DNA of 64,000 nucleotides from Paralichthys olivaceus (lineage: Eukaryota; Chordata; Actinopteri; Pleuronectiformes; Paralichthyidae). Positions within the stretch are counted from its first letter, which is position 1, and every line of letters starts with the position of its first letter. The stretch spans positions 20,682,458 through 20,746,457 of the forward strand of contig NC_091096.1 in NCBI RefSeq assembly GCF_024713975.1, in the 5' to 3' direction. The notes under the pieces are model-generated. The model did no database searches and was not told the DNA's origin. It saw nothing but the letters and a program-made list of their open reading frames with translations. Positions 11,929 through 24,088 of the stretch are shown piece after piece. The translations under genes were made by a program, and so were the position numbers.

Positions 11929-14900
11929 TCAGAGCAGGTTTACCCCGTGCTTCAGTAGTCTGTGTCGGGCCTTGCTGGGCAGCGAGAACGCGCTGTCCTG
12001 GTGGTTGGGGATGCCAGAGTTCCTCAGTGATCCCCCGTGCTGCTGGAAGTAAGTCTCCTGAGCCACGCTGCGTGTTCCATACACTGCAGCACCGGCACTC
12101 CTGCGGTTCAAATGTTACATGTATTTTAAAGCATAAAGAATGTGTAGCAGAGCAGAAGATAAAGAGATGCACAGAGCAAGGACAGAAACGTTTTCTTCTT
12201 CCAGTAAATATGAGCTGTTGCTGCAGTGTGGTCTATGCAAGTAAAGGAAGAACATTCAGGGATTGGTGGGATGTAGTGATAGACACAATGTACTGACAAA
12301 CCTCCACCCCCGACTTCTACTTGAGGAGCCATTAAAGGCACGAGAACCACCCCCCCAACATACACACTCACACACACACAAAACCACCACCACCACGTCA
12401 CTGCCATACTGACCTGATAATAGCCTCCTGCAGAGTTTTAGTGTTACAGAAATGCGAGTGAAGAAGCGATGTTGCCCTGACAAAAGGATGCTCCTGGGCT
12501 CCCCCTGGTCGACCAGACAGGTTGGCTGCAGAGACACACAATAACAGTGGCACATTAACCTGGACAGGCATGCCTGCTGCACAAAGGAATGCTGATCTCA
12601 GTCTTACTAATTAGCCGTTTGCTCATGCAAAGACAAATATAAACTTTCAAACCCCACCCCAGTGTCCGGGTACAGATGCCAGGGATTTTACTCACTCCAG
12701 CAGAAAAGTTCAAACTGGAAAAGACAGACTCAGAGCAAAGCCAAGTGAAGGAGAAGTCAAAGAGTGAATACAGAGAGACGTGTGTGATCGTATGAGGCCT
12801 TACTCGTCAGTGTGCTCTGAATGCAGTCATAATGGGCAAAGATATAGGGACCCAGAGCCCCCGGAGCCCCCGGACAAATTGTCCTCAGGTGGGCCTCCAG
12901 TCCGTTGAGTGATGCCAGGCTGCTGTGATACTAGATACAAACCATAAAGGCAGAGCCAAATATTAGCATCACAAAGGCAAATTAGTGCACTCATGCACTT
13001 AAATTCAAATTCTGCCGAGTCACAGCTGGTGGATTATAGAGGGAGACATTGTAATGCATTACATCTGCTGTGTCATGAAGCTTCTTTTTGTTTCACTCAT
13101 CAAAAGAAGTGAGGTCAGGTTTTGTGCTCAAAGAGTTTCAGTATGGAAATGTGACAAACATAGGAGCAATCAGGGTTATTAGTCGCGTGGCTTTTGTTTC
13201 TCACCACTTCCTCCATAGAAGCTGTGTCACTCAGGAACGGAGGATCCACCAGCAGGGCCAGCACCAAGCCTTTCACCCGGTGCAAGTACAGCGTCATGGG
13301 GATCAGTGGACTCTCCTCTGGGTTGTCAGAGGCACCAGAGGAAGGAGAAGGATCTTGTACCTCCACCTTGTGACCTTGCGCACTCCCACAGCCCTCCACT
13401 CCTCTATCTCCCACCACCTCCTCATATTCACGCGATTCCTCATTGCCTGACTCTGACCCTCGCAGGTCAAATTCTGTCCCACAGCCATTGAGGAGGGAGT
13501 TTTCTTCAAATGCAGAGCCATCTCCATTGCCATGTACCTCGCTGTCTCCACCTTCGTTGCTGTGAAAACTCTGATAAAACGATTTGTCAGGCGATTCAGA
13601 GGAATGTTGTTCAATGGAAAAAGGAGGCTCAGGGGACTGTGGTGGAAGGTTGAGGGGATCAGCAGTGCTCTGCGATGGAGCTGGGTTACACACTGAGTAA
13701 TCTGATTCTGACAAGCAAGGACTGACGGACACCTTCTGGGGAGACTGGGAGGGACAGAGGTCAGATGAATCGGACTCACTGGAGGCCATTTCAGATAATG
13801 TTCTTGACAGGCGGGTCTTCTTCTGGGGAGCGTCTCTGCGTGGAGTAGAATGGGAACTGGAGGATGGAACACAGTTTCAGAAAGTCTTTTTACTCACACA
13901 TCCTGTTTTAAGAAACTTTTTAAAGTCTTAAATACTTTCTAATCTCACATGGGGAGGACACTACCTGAGATCTTTGTCGACAGGAGCAGACTGCAGGTAC
14001 TGGAGTTCAGATATGGTCAGGAACACTGTCGTGGTGCTGACAGCAGCTCCGGATCTGCCAGAGGCCCCTGGTCCATGGTGCCTCTAAATAAAAAAAATTA
14101 AAAAAGACTCAGCTTTTTAAAGGAATAGTTAAACTTTTTTTGTATTTGGTTTGTTTTTTTGTGCACCACTTCGATAACCTCAGATGTGATGTCAGTGGTG
14201 TGTATAGCAGACAGACCATTTGCCTTTTCAAAGTGTTGCACTAATGTTGAATTGTTCAGGGTCCCTGCTGGGAAAAGATTGTAGAAAACATTTGGACTAA
14301 ATTTCATGTCGTACCTTTGTGTACATCTCAGTCTCATGGACCATGACCTTCATTGTGAGCTCCGGAGTCATCTGTGTGCTGACAACTCTGAGGACGAGAA
14401 GCAGAAATGGTCTGTGTTTTCAGACTGCGCTTGTTTACGGAAACTACTTCTCAGGAGATGGTTGATGTCAAAATGTCAGCTTACCTTCCTCTGAATAGGA
14501 TGCAGCCTGCCAACACTAGAGGGCAGCGCTGACATGCCTGAAGAATGAGGGCAGCTTTGAGCAACAGAAGTGGGTCAACCTGAGGACAAAAACATTTATT
14601 TATCACCTGCTGAAAGTAGATGAACTGAGAAGTAATGAATACAGAGCCAGACACTTCATCTATCATGAGGCAGGGTCGTCTCAGAATCTGTTGTGTGAAA
14701 GGTTTGCAACAGGACTGAACAAAATGTGCCTTGAAAGGAGCACATTTTAAACTTGGTCATTTAGCGTTTTGTTTGGCTATGAGGCCAGAAAATAACCAGG
14801 ATTTACTGGCACTGCTTTGTGAACATCTAAACTGATTCTCTCGAGACAATGACTAAGCAGAAGTTTGCGGGTTTCTGTTAAGACACATCGAGGGCTTACA

Positions 14901-17539
14901 CAATAACACATAGTCATATCCTGTCTGAAGAAAACATCTAGTTTATGTGCAGCAGCATCATAAGCCACTGCAGCACTGAACTACAGAGGGCATCATCATT
15001 TTATACGTACATTGGTTGAGTCGATGGTTCGTAAACAGCTGAAGATGCGATGGAACTCTGAGGATCCTGGCTGCAGGTATGAGAGGTACTGCCCCCATCG
15101 AGCAGCCAACGTTTCCTGGCTGTTAAGCTACAGCATAAAACAAACTCAAATTACAACATGCAGAGACAGACAAGATATTACTAGGGTCATAGTTCTTGTA
15201 TTTTCTCAATATATACATACAAGATAATAATAATTTCACATACAGTACAACTAAACTGTGATTTTGACTTTCAGCTATGTTGTACATTGTTCTTTAATTC
15301 AATGCAGACCTTCCTGTTTGCCACCACCTTTTATTAAATCAAATCATGAGTTATTTATTACAGTTGCTTTTACTCTTTTATTTCTTAGTTGTTGTTTTTA
15401 ATTAACCACTTAACAGTTTTGTATTTATTTCTAACTACTCCTATGTATTGTCTTATGATAACTGTCATATTTTATGTAAAGCACTTTTAACTGCTCTGCT
15501 GTCAAAATGAGTTACTTAAATAAACTGTCCTTTCCTAATGTTGGTCCATGACTTGGTGCAAATCCTCTTACAAACTCTTAGGAAAAAAATCAGTCTTTCA
15601 TCATACAGAGCTGCTGTAGAACTATGAGGACGACTGGAGTGTGTACCTGGTAGCTCTGTCGGACAGAGCCATTGTAGAAACAAAACAGATTAATGAGCTG
15701 ATCCAGTAGCTCACACACACTGACGGTGGGGACTTCCACTGAGCAGCCCAGAGCCTGAGAGTGAAAAACAAAGAAACATACATCCCAAATAACCAGGTCA
15801 AAACAAAGTCATCTTGAAAAGTTGCAGCCAGACCACCAGTGAGAGCACTCACCCAGAGGAAGTCATCCTTCATGCGGATGGCATACTTGCTGCGCCGTAG
15901 CCTCAGGATGCGCACAGGAGAGGAGGACAGCTCAGAGACACAGCGGCCTACGCCGGCGAGCTGTCCGCAGAGAAGCTCCTGCTTATCTAAAGGGGTCTGC
16001 AAGAAACGCACAGGGGAATTACACAGAAATAATTATAATACAAATCTGTGGATTCAAATACACACAAAATTCAAGTAAGCAACAAGGAATCATTATTTAA
16101 CATACACATACAGGACATCCACCCACAACAGGAACCAAACGTGTAAGTGTTTGTGAGGGTCAAACCTCTTCAGGATGGAAGTAGCAGATTCCCTCTCTCG
16201 TGGGGTCCCCCTCTCCTTTCACTTTTGATCCATCATAGAGAAAGAAATAAGTACACCTGCAAAAGATTAATAATATATTTTAATTGAATAGCCCAAGGAT
16301 TACAAAAGATAAAAGAATGAAGATAAAAATGTAACACCTGTCACACATTAAAAGCAGAGTTAAGAGTTTGAGAAGGGATTTGAAAGTGAACAGGTCCATG
16401 CACTCTATGATATGTTGGAGGAGAGAGTTCCAGAGGGAGGGGCTGTTGTGATGCTCCAGTACATGTGGTGTCAGGTGTAGCAGGAAAAACCCTTCAACCT
16501 GGACTGACTGAAGGCAGCGAGCTGAGCTGAGAGTGCTGCTCAATTACTATATCAAGTCAAACTCTGCCATATGTATGGGTCATAGGCTGATCCCCAGAGT
16601 AAACACATGAGTAGACATATAACCACACATGCTACATACATGTGGCACAACATGTAACTATACAGCGTAGTAGGTGCTTAGGTGCTATGTAAGTACATAA
16701 CATGTTAAGTACTAAAGTAACATATATGTACACAACATAGTATGCAGTGAAAAGTCACAGGATAGACAGGATATGAGTAGTGCAATAAATTAAGCAGTGA
16801 AAATACTTTGTCCATCTACAGGATGAGTAAAATACCAGCAGATGTAGTAAAAAAAAGCAGCAGATGTAGTAGAATAGTGGCACATGTAGTAAAATAGCAG
16901 TAGATGTAGATTAATAGTAGCAGATGTAGTCAAATAGTGGCAGATGTAGTAGAATAGCAGCAGATGTAGTAAAATAGCAGGAGATGTAGTAGAATATTGG
17001 CAGATGTAGTAAAATAGAAGCAGATGTAGTTTAATAGCAGCAGATGTAGTCAAATAGTGGCAGATGTAGTAAAATAGAAGCAGATGTAGTAAAATAGAAG
17101 CAGATGTAGTAACATAGTGGAAGATTTAGTACAATAGTGGCAGATATAGTAGAATATTGGCAGATGTAGTACAATAGAAGCAGATGTAGTACAATAGAGG
17201 CAGATGTAGTATAATAGAGGCAGATGTAGTAGAATATTAACAGATGTAGTAAAATAGAAGCAGATGTAGTAACATAGCGGCATTTACAGTGAGAAGTGAT
17301 AGCTGATGCAATGACAACAAAAAGTGACTGGCACATGTTTAAACTGAAAAGGACTTTAAGTGGATTTCAGCAACAGCTCAGTGATGGCAAGAGAAGACAT
17401 TTGTGTTTGGTTCACGGGGATAAATCTTCTCAGCTGAGGAGACAGAGACTAGTGATCAGAGAGGTGTGTTTACATCCACTCTCCACAGTGGAAGCAGACT
17501 TGATCCGAGCTGATCTCACCTTCTTATTAGCTCAGCCAT
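11929..17539 (-). CDS. hps4: Hermansky-Pudlak syndrome 4 protein (BLOC-3 subunit)
   Basis: HPS4 pairs with HPS1 to form BLOC-3, the Rab32/Rab38 guanine-nucleotide exchange factor needed for melanosomes and other lysosome-related organelles. Twelve exons join in phase into 609 aa: 17539-17520, 16256-16166, 15996-15853, 15754-15647, 15127-15011, 14579-14485, 14387-14315, 14083-13965, 13856-13205, 12930-12804, 12525-12414 and 12100-11929. Recognised family stretches are [17 protein letters not shown] (longin-like N-terminus), [36 protein letters not shown] and the C-terminus [14 protein letters not shown]. The large Ser/acidic-rich exon 9 is the poorly conserved linker, as in mammals (human about 708 aa). 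Exon 1 codes only six residues plus two bases (MAELIR); it was chosen because its donor (AAG|GTGAGA) gives the right phase into exon 2. Confidence 0.95.
12366..12395. repeat. CA-rich microsatellite and CCA run in hps4 intron
   Basis: A short CACACA tract is followed by a CCACCACCAC run within the last intron of hps4. No function is implied. Confidence 0.6.
16340..16545. repeat. Interspersed repeat fragment in hps4 intron 1
   Basis: The phrase GAGTTCCAGAGGGAGGGGCT and its surroundings match a fish interspersed repeat pattern also suggested near 46480-46720. Family not determined. Confidence 0.4.
16830..17285. repeat. 20-bp minisatellite in hps4 intron 1
   Basis: More than twenty imperfect copies of a 20-bp unit (consensus CAGATGTAGTAAAATAGCAG) run head to tail. 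Variation is mainly at the AAA/AGA/ACA and GCAG/GTGG/GAAG positions. The tract creates long artificial open frames on the minus strand (TTSAT/YYICH repeats), which are not genes. Confidence 0.95.
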
Positions 17540-18007
17540 CACCGAGGAAAAGCCCAGAAAGAGCAGAGAAGGTTCCTCGGTCATCAGTTATCTTGTGCCC
17601 ATGAATCCCCACGCAAAAGCCGGGCAGCAGATCCCCTCTGACACCGAGCACAGGAGGGGTCAGATGTTAGAAATCCTCCGACACGGCTCACAGCTCCAGG
17701 TAGCTGTGGATGCTGTCCGACCCGGCGCTGGATGTTGTTTCTCCGCCGCGGTTTGTCTTCGATGCGGCCCGGGCATCGGTGGGACGGGGCTGGTGCCACC
17801 TGAGGAATGCGGCTGGGTCACACGCAGTGGAAGTCATGTGAAAGTACGGCGAGCTCACTGGGACAAAACACCTCAGAGCGACACGCCGCGGAGCGCATTC
17901 ATCTGTTTCCGGAAGTAAACTCCTCATTCATTTTTCTCCTGTGATGTTTCAGGAAATCCTCACCAGAGAGTCTGAAGTGTGGAAACCAGGCCGAGCAGCG
18001 TCGAGAT

Positions 18008-18793
18008 CAGGGCCGGGTCTAGACAGGCATGTATGAGGGGGCAGCCACAAATCTTGAGGGGGCATTGTGAAGAGGGGATTGTAAAAAAGCAGCCAGATTG
18101 CAGAAGTTGGGTGGGGGCGGGGCTTTCTGTAGGGGTCTGTACGCACAGACCATTTGTGCTCAGTCTGTGGCAGGGAGCGGACAGTGCTCTCTCCCCGTGC
18201 TGTGACACATGACAGGGACTGTGGGCCCACACACCCTGATCTAGGAGAATAGGCTACAACTTAGCTACTACAAGAATTTGATTATGTGGTTTTGGTTGTT
18301 GTTGTTGACTGAGCAAATAAAGATTTTCAAGAAAAATATTAACTCTTGTTTTTATTATGTTATTAGCAATTAAGTATGTCACTACACAAAACACTATGAC
18401 CGAATTTAACAGGGCTCCTTTGCTTCGCAGTTTACTGCTGCAAGCTGCTATTAGAAACCTGACACTAGCTCATTTGCATACTAAAGGGTGATTGGAAGTT
18501 GGGCAGACAGCTATCCCTCACAGTGAACCGGCAGCAGGCCGATACACTGAGCAGAGCGAAAAGGGGAGATGGAGCGGAGGTGAGAAACATGACATGAGAA
18601 ACAACTTGATATATTTTATATTTGAGGGGGCAAGCAAGACATTAAGACATTAAGAAGTGGAGCGGAGGAGAGAAGCATGAGATAATAAAAAATATATGAA
18701 ATTTAATATATTTTGGGGGATTTAGTTTGAGGGGGCACAACATTTATTTGAGGGGGCCAGGCCCCCTCTTGCCCCTGCCTAGACCCGGCCCTG
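18008..18793. mobile_element. Non-autonomous hAT transposon, 786 bp
   Basis: The ends are inverted repeats: 5' CAGGGCCGGGTCTAG and its complement CTAGACCCGGCCCTG at the 3' end. The element is flanked by a perfect 8-bp duplication GTCGAGAT (18000-18007 and 18794-18801). An 8-bp target duplication with CAGGGCCGG ends is diagnostic of the hAT superfamily. No transposase frame is present, so it depends on an element elsewhere. Runs of GAGGGGGCA recur inside. It lies just upstream of hps4. Confidence 0.92.
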
Positions 18794-18801
18794 GTCGAGA
18801 T

Positions 18802-19929
18802 GGGTAGAAACATCGTCAGGACCCCCTAACCTTCACATGGCATGGACAGTGGGTGGGTGATGGGTCAGATAATGCCACTTCATTCTTAAAGGATGCAGCA
18901 CAAAGGCCGGCAGGATTAAATCAAATGTCTCTTTTCAAAAGGATTTAAATATGAACGAATGTGAGTTGTTGACCATCCATGACCACCCTCAAATCAAAGT
19001 GTACAATATCTCTGTACAATATCTAGGGAGTACCAATTAACATGAATTGATCAAAATAATCCTGTTCTTACATATGAAAACATAAAATTGGGTATTCAAA
19101 TGCAAATTCAGCGGAGAAAAAGTATGAATTAATTTCTTACAAAATTGTTGTAAAAACAACCCCTCTTTTTTCTGCATATTTAAACTCCTATTAAAAAATA
19201 TCTCAAATGTTGCAAAATGAAAAAAACACAATCTCTTTTAAAGAATTCAGGCTCAGAATTCAGAATCGTGTGTTCAAATTGTTTCTTTTTCTGTGTGTTT
19301 TTTATTATATATTCTCCTGTGACAATTGCTCAGTCTGTTTAATAGTATGTATCATTATGATTATGACGTGCCTTGTTATTTGTATTTGAATTTGAACAAA
19401 AGAAAACAAAAATTGTGGCCACATACATTTAACAAGTGGATGTAGCTTTTGGCTCTGAAAAATGAAGCCTATGTGGACTGCTTGAAAATGCAAGACCAAG
19501 AAATCTCCGGCTCCATAAGTAGACTGTCACTCAAAAACGCAAACATCTACCATGAAATACTCGTTCAATACATTTTTTCCAGTTTGCTTAATTTTAAGAC
19601 GGGTTGCCCGAATTTATCCACGGGTCCAATTCACGAAATTCACTCTCAAAGAGAAGCAGGTTTGGGGGTGTGTCTGTCTGATGAACACACAGATGTCATG
19701 GATGATTGACAGGCAGCAGTTTAGACGGTGCCTGAACAGGGCAGACTCATAAATCCTGTTAACAGAGTTCCACATTTTTAGTTAGTTATTTTATGAGACC
19801 GAATCAGTAAATTGGCTATCTTTTCCCATACTTAGAAGGGTGGTGCTCCAAGGTAACTTTAATGTCAATTAAAGTTATCATATAATAATAATATTACTTT
19901 TTAATATTTATATTTAAATATTTTTCTGA
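18802..19929. other. AT-rich intergenic stretch, no gene seen
   Basis: No exon-like frame was found. The sequence is AT-rich with scattered short ORFs. Confidence 0.5.
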
Positions 19930-19942
19930 TAGCCAAGATTAT

Positions 19943-20206
19943 TCAATGCCCAACGGCACATTTAATGTTGCCATTTTCAATGCAGAGTAATCCCAACATA
20001 ACAAATTCACAGCTGCACATGCAGTAGAGATGGTTTGCTTTTTTCTTGAGGATGTGTGATTGAAAGCACTTTGCCACAGATGCTAACACTACTGGATCAG
20101 GTACAAGTAGCATGTATTTCAGCTTCTTCTGAAATGTCAGTGTCCTCAATCCCCACTCCACCGCTGGCCTGCACTCACCGTATACTTGAACATTAAACAC
20201 CAACAA
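19943..20206 (-). pseudogene. Diverged fragment of the array protein (left outlier)
   Basis: The minus-strand translation contains KKLKYMLLVPDP, LASVAKCFQSHILKKKAN and a following Cys cluster, clearly related to the C-terminal third of the 221-codon frame repeated from 23.4 kb on. The N-terminal two thirds are missing; upstream sequence jumps straight to the shared right-flank sequence. This is a degraded copy outside the main array. Confidence 0.7.
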
Positions 20207-21125
20207 TAATCTAAAATTCTTAGGCCAGTACTGAAGTGATTACTTTTTACTTATTGGATTCACACAAGAGTTTATGAAATATGAAAAAATAACACTAGTT
20301 CGGTAAATCATTCATAGCACACACCACACATCCACAAACTTGTCTTTCACCGGATAGCTTGTCAACCTTTGGGCTATGACACTGAAGAAGATCTTGCCTT
20401 CCACATTGAGCAGAGTTATGGAAATTGGCTGATGTTTCTACTCTTTTGGTATCAGTATTCCTCCAGCTTTGTACAAAGCTTTGGGTTTTATTTGCTTCAC
20501 CCATGCCACTGTTATTTATTTCCACCAAAATTTTAAAAGATCAGTGTTATGGAAGTTTTCTAGAAACTGGTGAAAGGAGAACTCAGGCAGCAACTGATGT
20601 ATGCAGAAGAATCTATGCAGAACATTTTTATGTAGACTTGATGCATCAAGGAGACCAGAAGGTGCAACAATATATAAATGCTATCAGAGTAACATGAGCA
20701 TTTGTCACCCCCAAGTCTTAAGATGTCTCCCACAGCATTCCCATATATCTCACAATACTTGCATCACCCATTCCAACAACACATCCATGAAAGGCATGAA
20801 TTGCTGTCGCTCTCTATGTTACATGTAGATGTTCACATTCTATTGGACAGTTGTGCCTAAAGCATTCCTAAATAATTTTAAACAACTGTGTCCTTATGCC
20901 TTGCCATTGGTGTTATTTGCTAAAGAGTTGAAGTTAGTGCCACTCTGTCTAGGGCATCTGAATAAGATATGAAAGTCCCTGAGCGTACTAGACACTACAA
21001 TGTACTGCTCGTTGGCCCTTTATCTATAACCTGACCTTGCGTATTGCTTGGACAGAGGGAAGTATCTGTGGAACAAGGAAGGCCCCACTCTCCCAATGGT
21101 ATACAGATGTAATGTGTGAGTATGG
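20125..21125 (+). repeat. Left copy of a ~1 kb flanking duplication
   Basis: This stretch matches 37043-38408 in the same orientation. Shared landmarks are the run around GTGTCCTC...CACTCCACCGCTGGCC, then TTTGGGCTATGACACTGAAG, then GGCCCTTTATCTATAACCTG, then CCACTCTCCCAATGG. Several substitutions and small indels separate the copies, so the duplication is older than the near-identical array units. The right copy carries a 487-bp insertion absent here. Confidence 0.85.
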
Positions 21126-21129
21126 TAAA

Positions 21130-22120
21130 AGAAATCCTCAACAACTCCCCCCTTTTTGATCATGAGATCAACAAACCCTACTATCACAATAAAAACAGTG
21201 GTACATATGTTCGGCAGAGGAATAATAAAAGCTATACAATACAGTGGATAAAACACAGCATAAATTCAACATGAAGGTCTCACGCATCAGGCATTTATTT
21301 GAACCCCCCTCTCTTGGACAAACAAGTCGCCGAAGTCAAAACCTCTCTCAGCCAAGTAAAAGTTTTTTGGCAACCAATTAGTCCTCCTGATTTTTAAAGA
21401 TGTTATTCAAAGAATACATGATAATATAACAATCATTACAAGTACAAATGGGACTTATTTCTAGAATGTAATTGTTGGAGCTATTTAGAATGTTTATTAT
21501 ATATTCTAAATGTATTTAAATTATGTGTGTGTGTGTCTGTGTATATATTTGTAGATCACCATTTTGACCACTAGATGGTAGTATGCACCTTGGTTAGGAG
21601 GTAACACAGGACATATGGTTCTTACCGTAAGCGTAATCATAAATGTAATATAGGTAATATTAACAACAATTACAATGGAATATCAAACGGAGTAACTCTT
21701 CTAAAGCAATAAATCAACTGGATCATTTCACCTTCATCTCATCACAGTAATTCTTTATATCGTAACCATCAGTCTGCAATAAGCTGCAACATCACCCAAA
21801 GTTATGGCAAACATTTGGACATTCACTTACGCGTCAAGAACATTCTTTTTTCACCAATGTAAGTGACTACTTTGGAACAATGGAATTAAACTGATAGTCA
21901 CAACAGTAATACAACAATGATTGAGTCAAAACAATCAGATTAGATAAACCTAAACGTTAATCAAAGAGTAAAATTGATATCTTAACACCAGGGACTAGTT
22001 GGTTTCTTAAATTCAGGGGTGGGCACCGGTTTTTTCAATCAACGCCATTTTGATCCTTCGCGGGACACTGAGAAAAATAATTTTTTGGCTATGAATTTTT
22101 TTCCTTGCTTGTGTGGGGGT
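21130..22120. other. AT-rich stretch, no gene seen
   Basis: I see no coding signal. A (GT)n-like patch lies near 21523-21540. Confidence 0.45.
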
Positions 22121-22170
22121 CTAGGTGAGTGGGCCACATGATATGATTCCTGCCGATAGGCAGGAGGTGA

Positions 22171-22545
22171 TAAAAAGTCTACCCGTTTCAGGAGAGACTA
22201 TGGTGATACTACGTAATGAGTGTGCTTTCTTCCCTTCTGTAGCCATAAAAAGTCTACCCGTTTCAGGAGAGACTATGGTGATACTACGTAATGAGTGTGC
22301 TTTCTTCCCTTCTGTAGCCATAAAAAGTCTACCCGTTTCAGGAGAGACTATGGTGATACTACGTAAAGAGTGTGCTTTCTTCCCTTCTGTAGCCATAAAA
22401 AGTCTACCCGTTTCAGGAGAGACTATGGTGATACTACGTAATGAGTGTGCTTTCTTCCCTTCTGTAGCCATAAAAAGTCTACCCGTTTCAGGAGAGACTA
22501 TGGTGATACTACGTAATGAGTGTGCTTTCTTCCCTTCTGTAGCCA
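22171..22545. repeat. 75-bp tandem repeat, exactly five copies
   Basis: Copies start at 22171, 22246, 22321, 22396 and 22471. They are identical apart from one visible T-to-A change in copy 3 (GTAATGAG to GTAAAGAG). Because 75 is a multiple of three, both strands read open: 25-residue units on the plus strand (containing LPVSGETMVILR) and on the minus strand (MATEGKKAHSLRSITIV...). Each unit also holds a strong splice-acceptor-like tract, TTTCTTCCCTTCTGTAG. No protein family is recognised on either strand. Confidence 0.93.
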
Positions 22546-23417
22546 TAGAGGATGTGGTAAAAGGCCGGGCCTTTGCTGACACACTGTCCCTGTCTGTGGT
22601 GAGGCTGTAGTGGTGTGTATTCTTAACCTCAATACTACATGAACTTTCATTCCTTATATTTATTGTATAGTGCATGTTGATGTGTCAGGCTTGCTGTTGC
22701 CTCTCTTCTGTCTCTCCATAGTTGTCTGGTTGGGGTTTGTGCCAGCAAAACCCGACCTTCCTACGAGAAAAAGAGCAAACTCCAGTGTTTACCATTTAAT
22801 GAATCTGTTAATTGGCTTCCTACTTCATGCCTCTGGTATTTTTATAATTATTCATATGCTATTTATAATAAAATTAAATTGAACTTGCCAATCCTTCCTT
22901 TTTTGGGGAAGCCACATGATAGACTGATAAAGGTTAATGGTTTAAGGGTTCCTCCTGTCCCTAAGCGGGAGGTGGCGTTGTCAGTACAGTTTCTGTATTT
23001 AAGGGTCACCACACTTGTTTCTACAATAAAATATTATTAAAGTGCCTTTATTTCAAAATGCCATGTGGTATTTAATCTGCTACTTGTTTGTTATTAATTA
23101 TCAATCATCAAGTAATTTTTATCATTCACGCAAAGTAATATTAACTAGACTTCTGTCTTGACAACCTGACACAATTAATTCAGATTTAAAGAAAAATACC
23201 TTATTCAACAACACATTTAATAATCTTATCTATCTGTTTGAGAGATAAAATGCAACAGAAAGATATATGAAATGATTATGGACATAATGCTCATACATTA
23301 TTTATTCAAGACAGATCTTCATGTTCATATTTAGTATGAAATTTATTAGATTAAAAGGGGAAAACTGGAGCACCCGGAGAAAACCCTATACATTTTCCAA
23401 AAATAGGGGTGTTGGTT

Positions 23418-24083
23418 TTAGAGCAATAATGCAGCTATAAATAATATAATGAAAGGACCTGCAACTGATGCTAACCCTGTGACAGCTGTGATAACGTTCA
23501 GGATGCAATTACGGCTGCATATGCAGTAGTTTGCTTTTTTCTCGAGCATCTGTGATTGAAAACACTTTACCAGGGAAGCTAACGCTCCTGGATCAGGTAC
23601 AAGTGGCATGTATTTCAGCCTCTTGCCAAACTTGCTACGAAGCTTGGAATACACAGCCTTTGACACGTTCTTGCTGCACATGTGTGGAACAAAATCCTCT
23701 TTGAGTCCTTTTAGTATTTCTTTTACCAGACACTTTGTGAAGCTGTCCAACTCCTCATTGTTGATGTCCTTCAGTGCACACCTCTTGATGACTTCCATGA
23801 CCACCTTGGCAACAAACTCCTGGCGCTTCTTCTCTTCAGAATCCACACTGTCAGACCGATGCATCGATGGCATGCTATACTGTACGGAATGCATGTCATC
23901 TGAGCACAGGTTAATGGTGTCTAGCTGCTGCTGCACGGTGTCTGTGTGCTGCTGCATGGTGTCCAGGCCGTGCTGCTGCATGGGGTCTGTGTGTTGGTGC
24001 ACGTTGTCTTTTTGCTGCTGTAGGGGGTCCGAGTGCTGCTGCTCCTTGTGTTGTTGCTGCTCAATGTTGTCTGAATTCTCCAC
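23418..24083 (-). CDS. Array copy 1: unknown protein with hydrophobic C-terminus
   Basis: I do not recognise this family. The frame has 221 codons but the first listed codon is GTG; the first in-frame ATG comes about 34 codons later. Residues 1-55 are rich in Gln/His (blocks such as MQQHTDTVQQQ). The middle (about 75-165) is charged and probably helical (KVVMEVIKRC, FTKCLVKEILKGLKEDF, SKAVYSKLRSKFGKRL). A Cys cluster (CFQSQ...YCICSRNC) precedes a hydrophobic tail ending FIILFIAALLL, which would suit a tail anchor. The stop is followed by AATAAA at 23347-23342 and again at 23306-23301, on the same strand. The frame also stays open upstream of the GTG (GQERYNHIWHIDK), as in other copies, so a spliced 5' exon is possible. 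Confidence 0.5.
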   Translation of the reverse strand: MENSDNIEQQQHKEQQHSDPLQQQKDNVHQHTDPMQQHGLDTMQQHTDTVQQQLDTINLCSDDMHSVQYSMPSMHRSDSVDSEEKKRQEFVAKVVMEVIKRCALKDINNEELDSFTKCLVKEILKGLKEDFVPHMCSKNVSKAVYSKLRSKFGKRLKYMPLVPDPGALASLVKCFQSQMLEKKANYCICSRNCILNVITAVTGLASVAGPFIILFIAALLL

Positions 24084-24088
24084 TTTGT

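Noticed and set aside
16790-17336. Minus-strand ORFs of 77-101 codons with YYIC/TTSA repeats
   Set aside because: They are translations of the 20-bp minisatellite in an hps4 intron (20 is not a multiple of 3, so all frames cycle); no start or splice context.
22121-22675. 184-codon minus ORF covering the 75-bp repeat as a real repeat protein
   Set aside because: The opposite strand is equally open, the ends are not ATG-anchored outside the repeats, and openness follows from the 75-bp period. Kept only as a repeat with a query.
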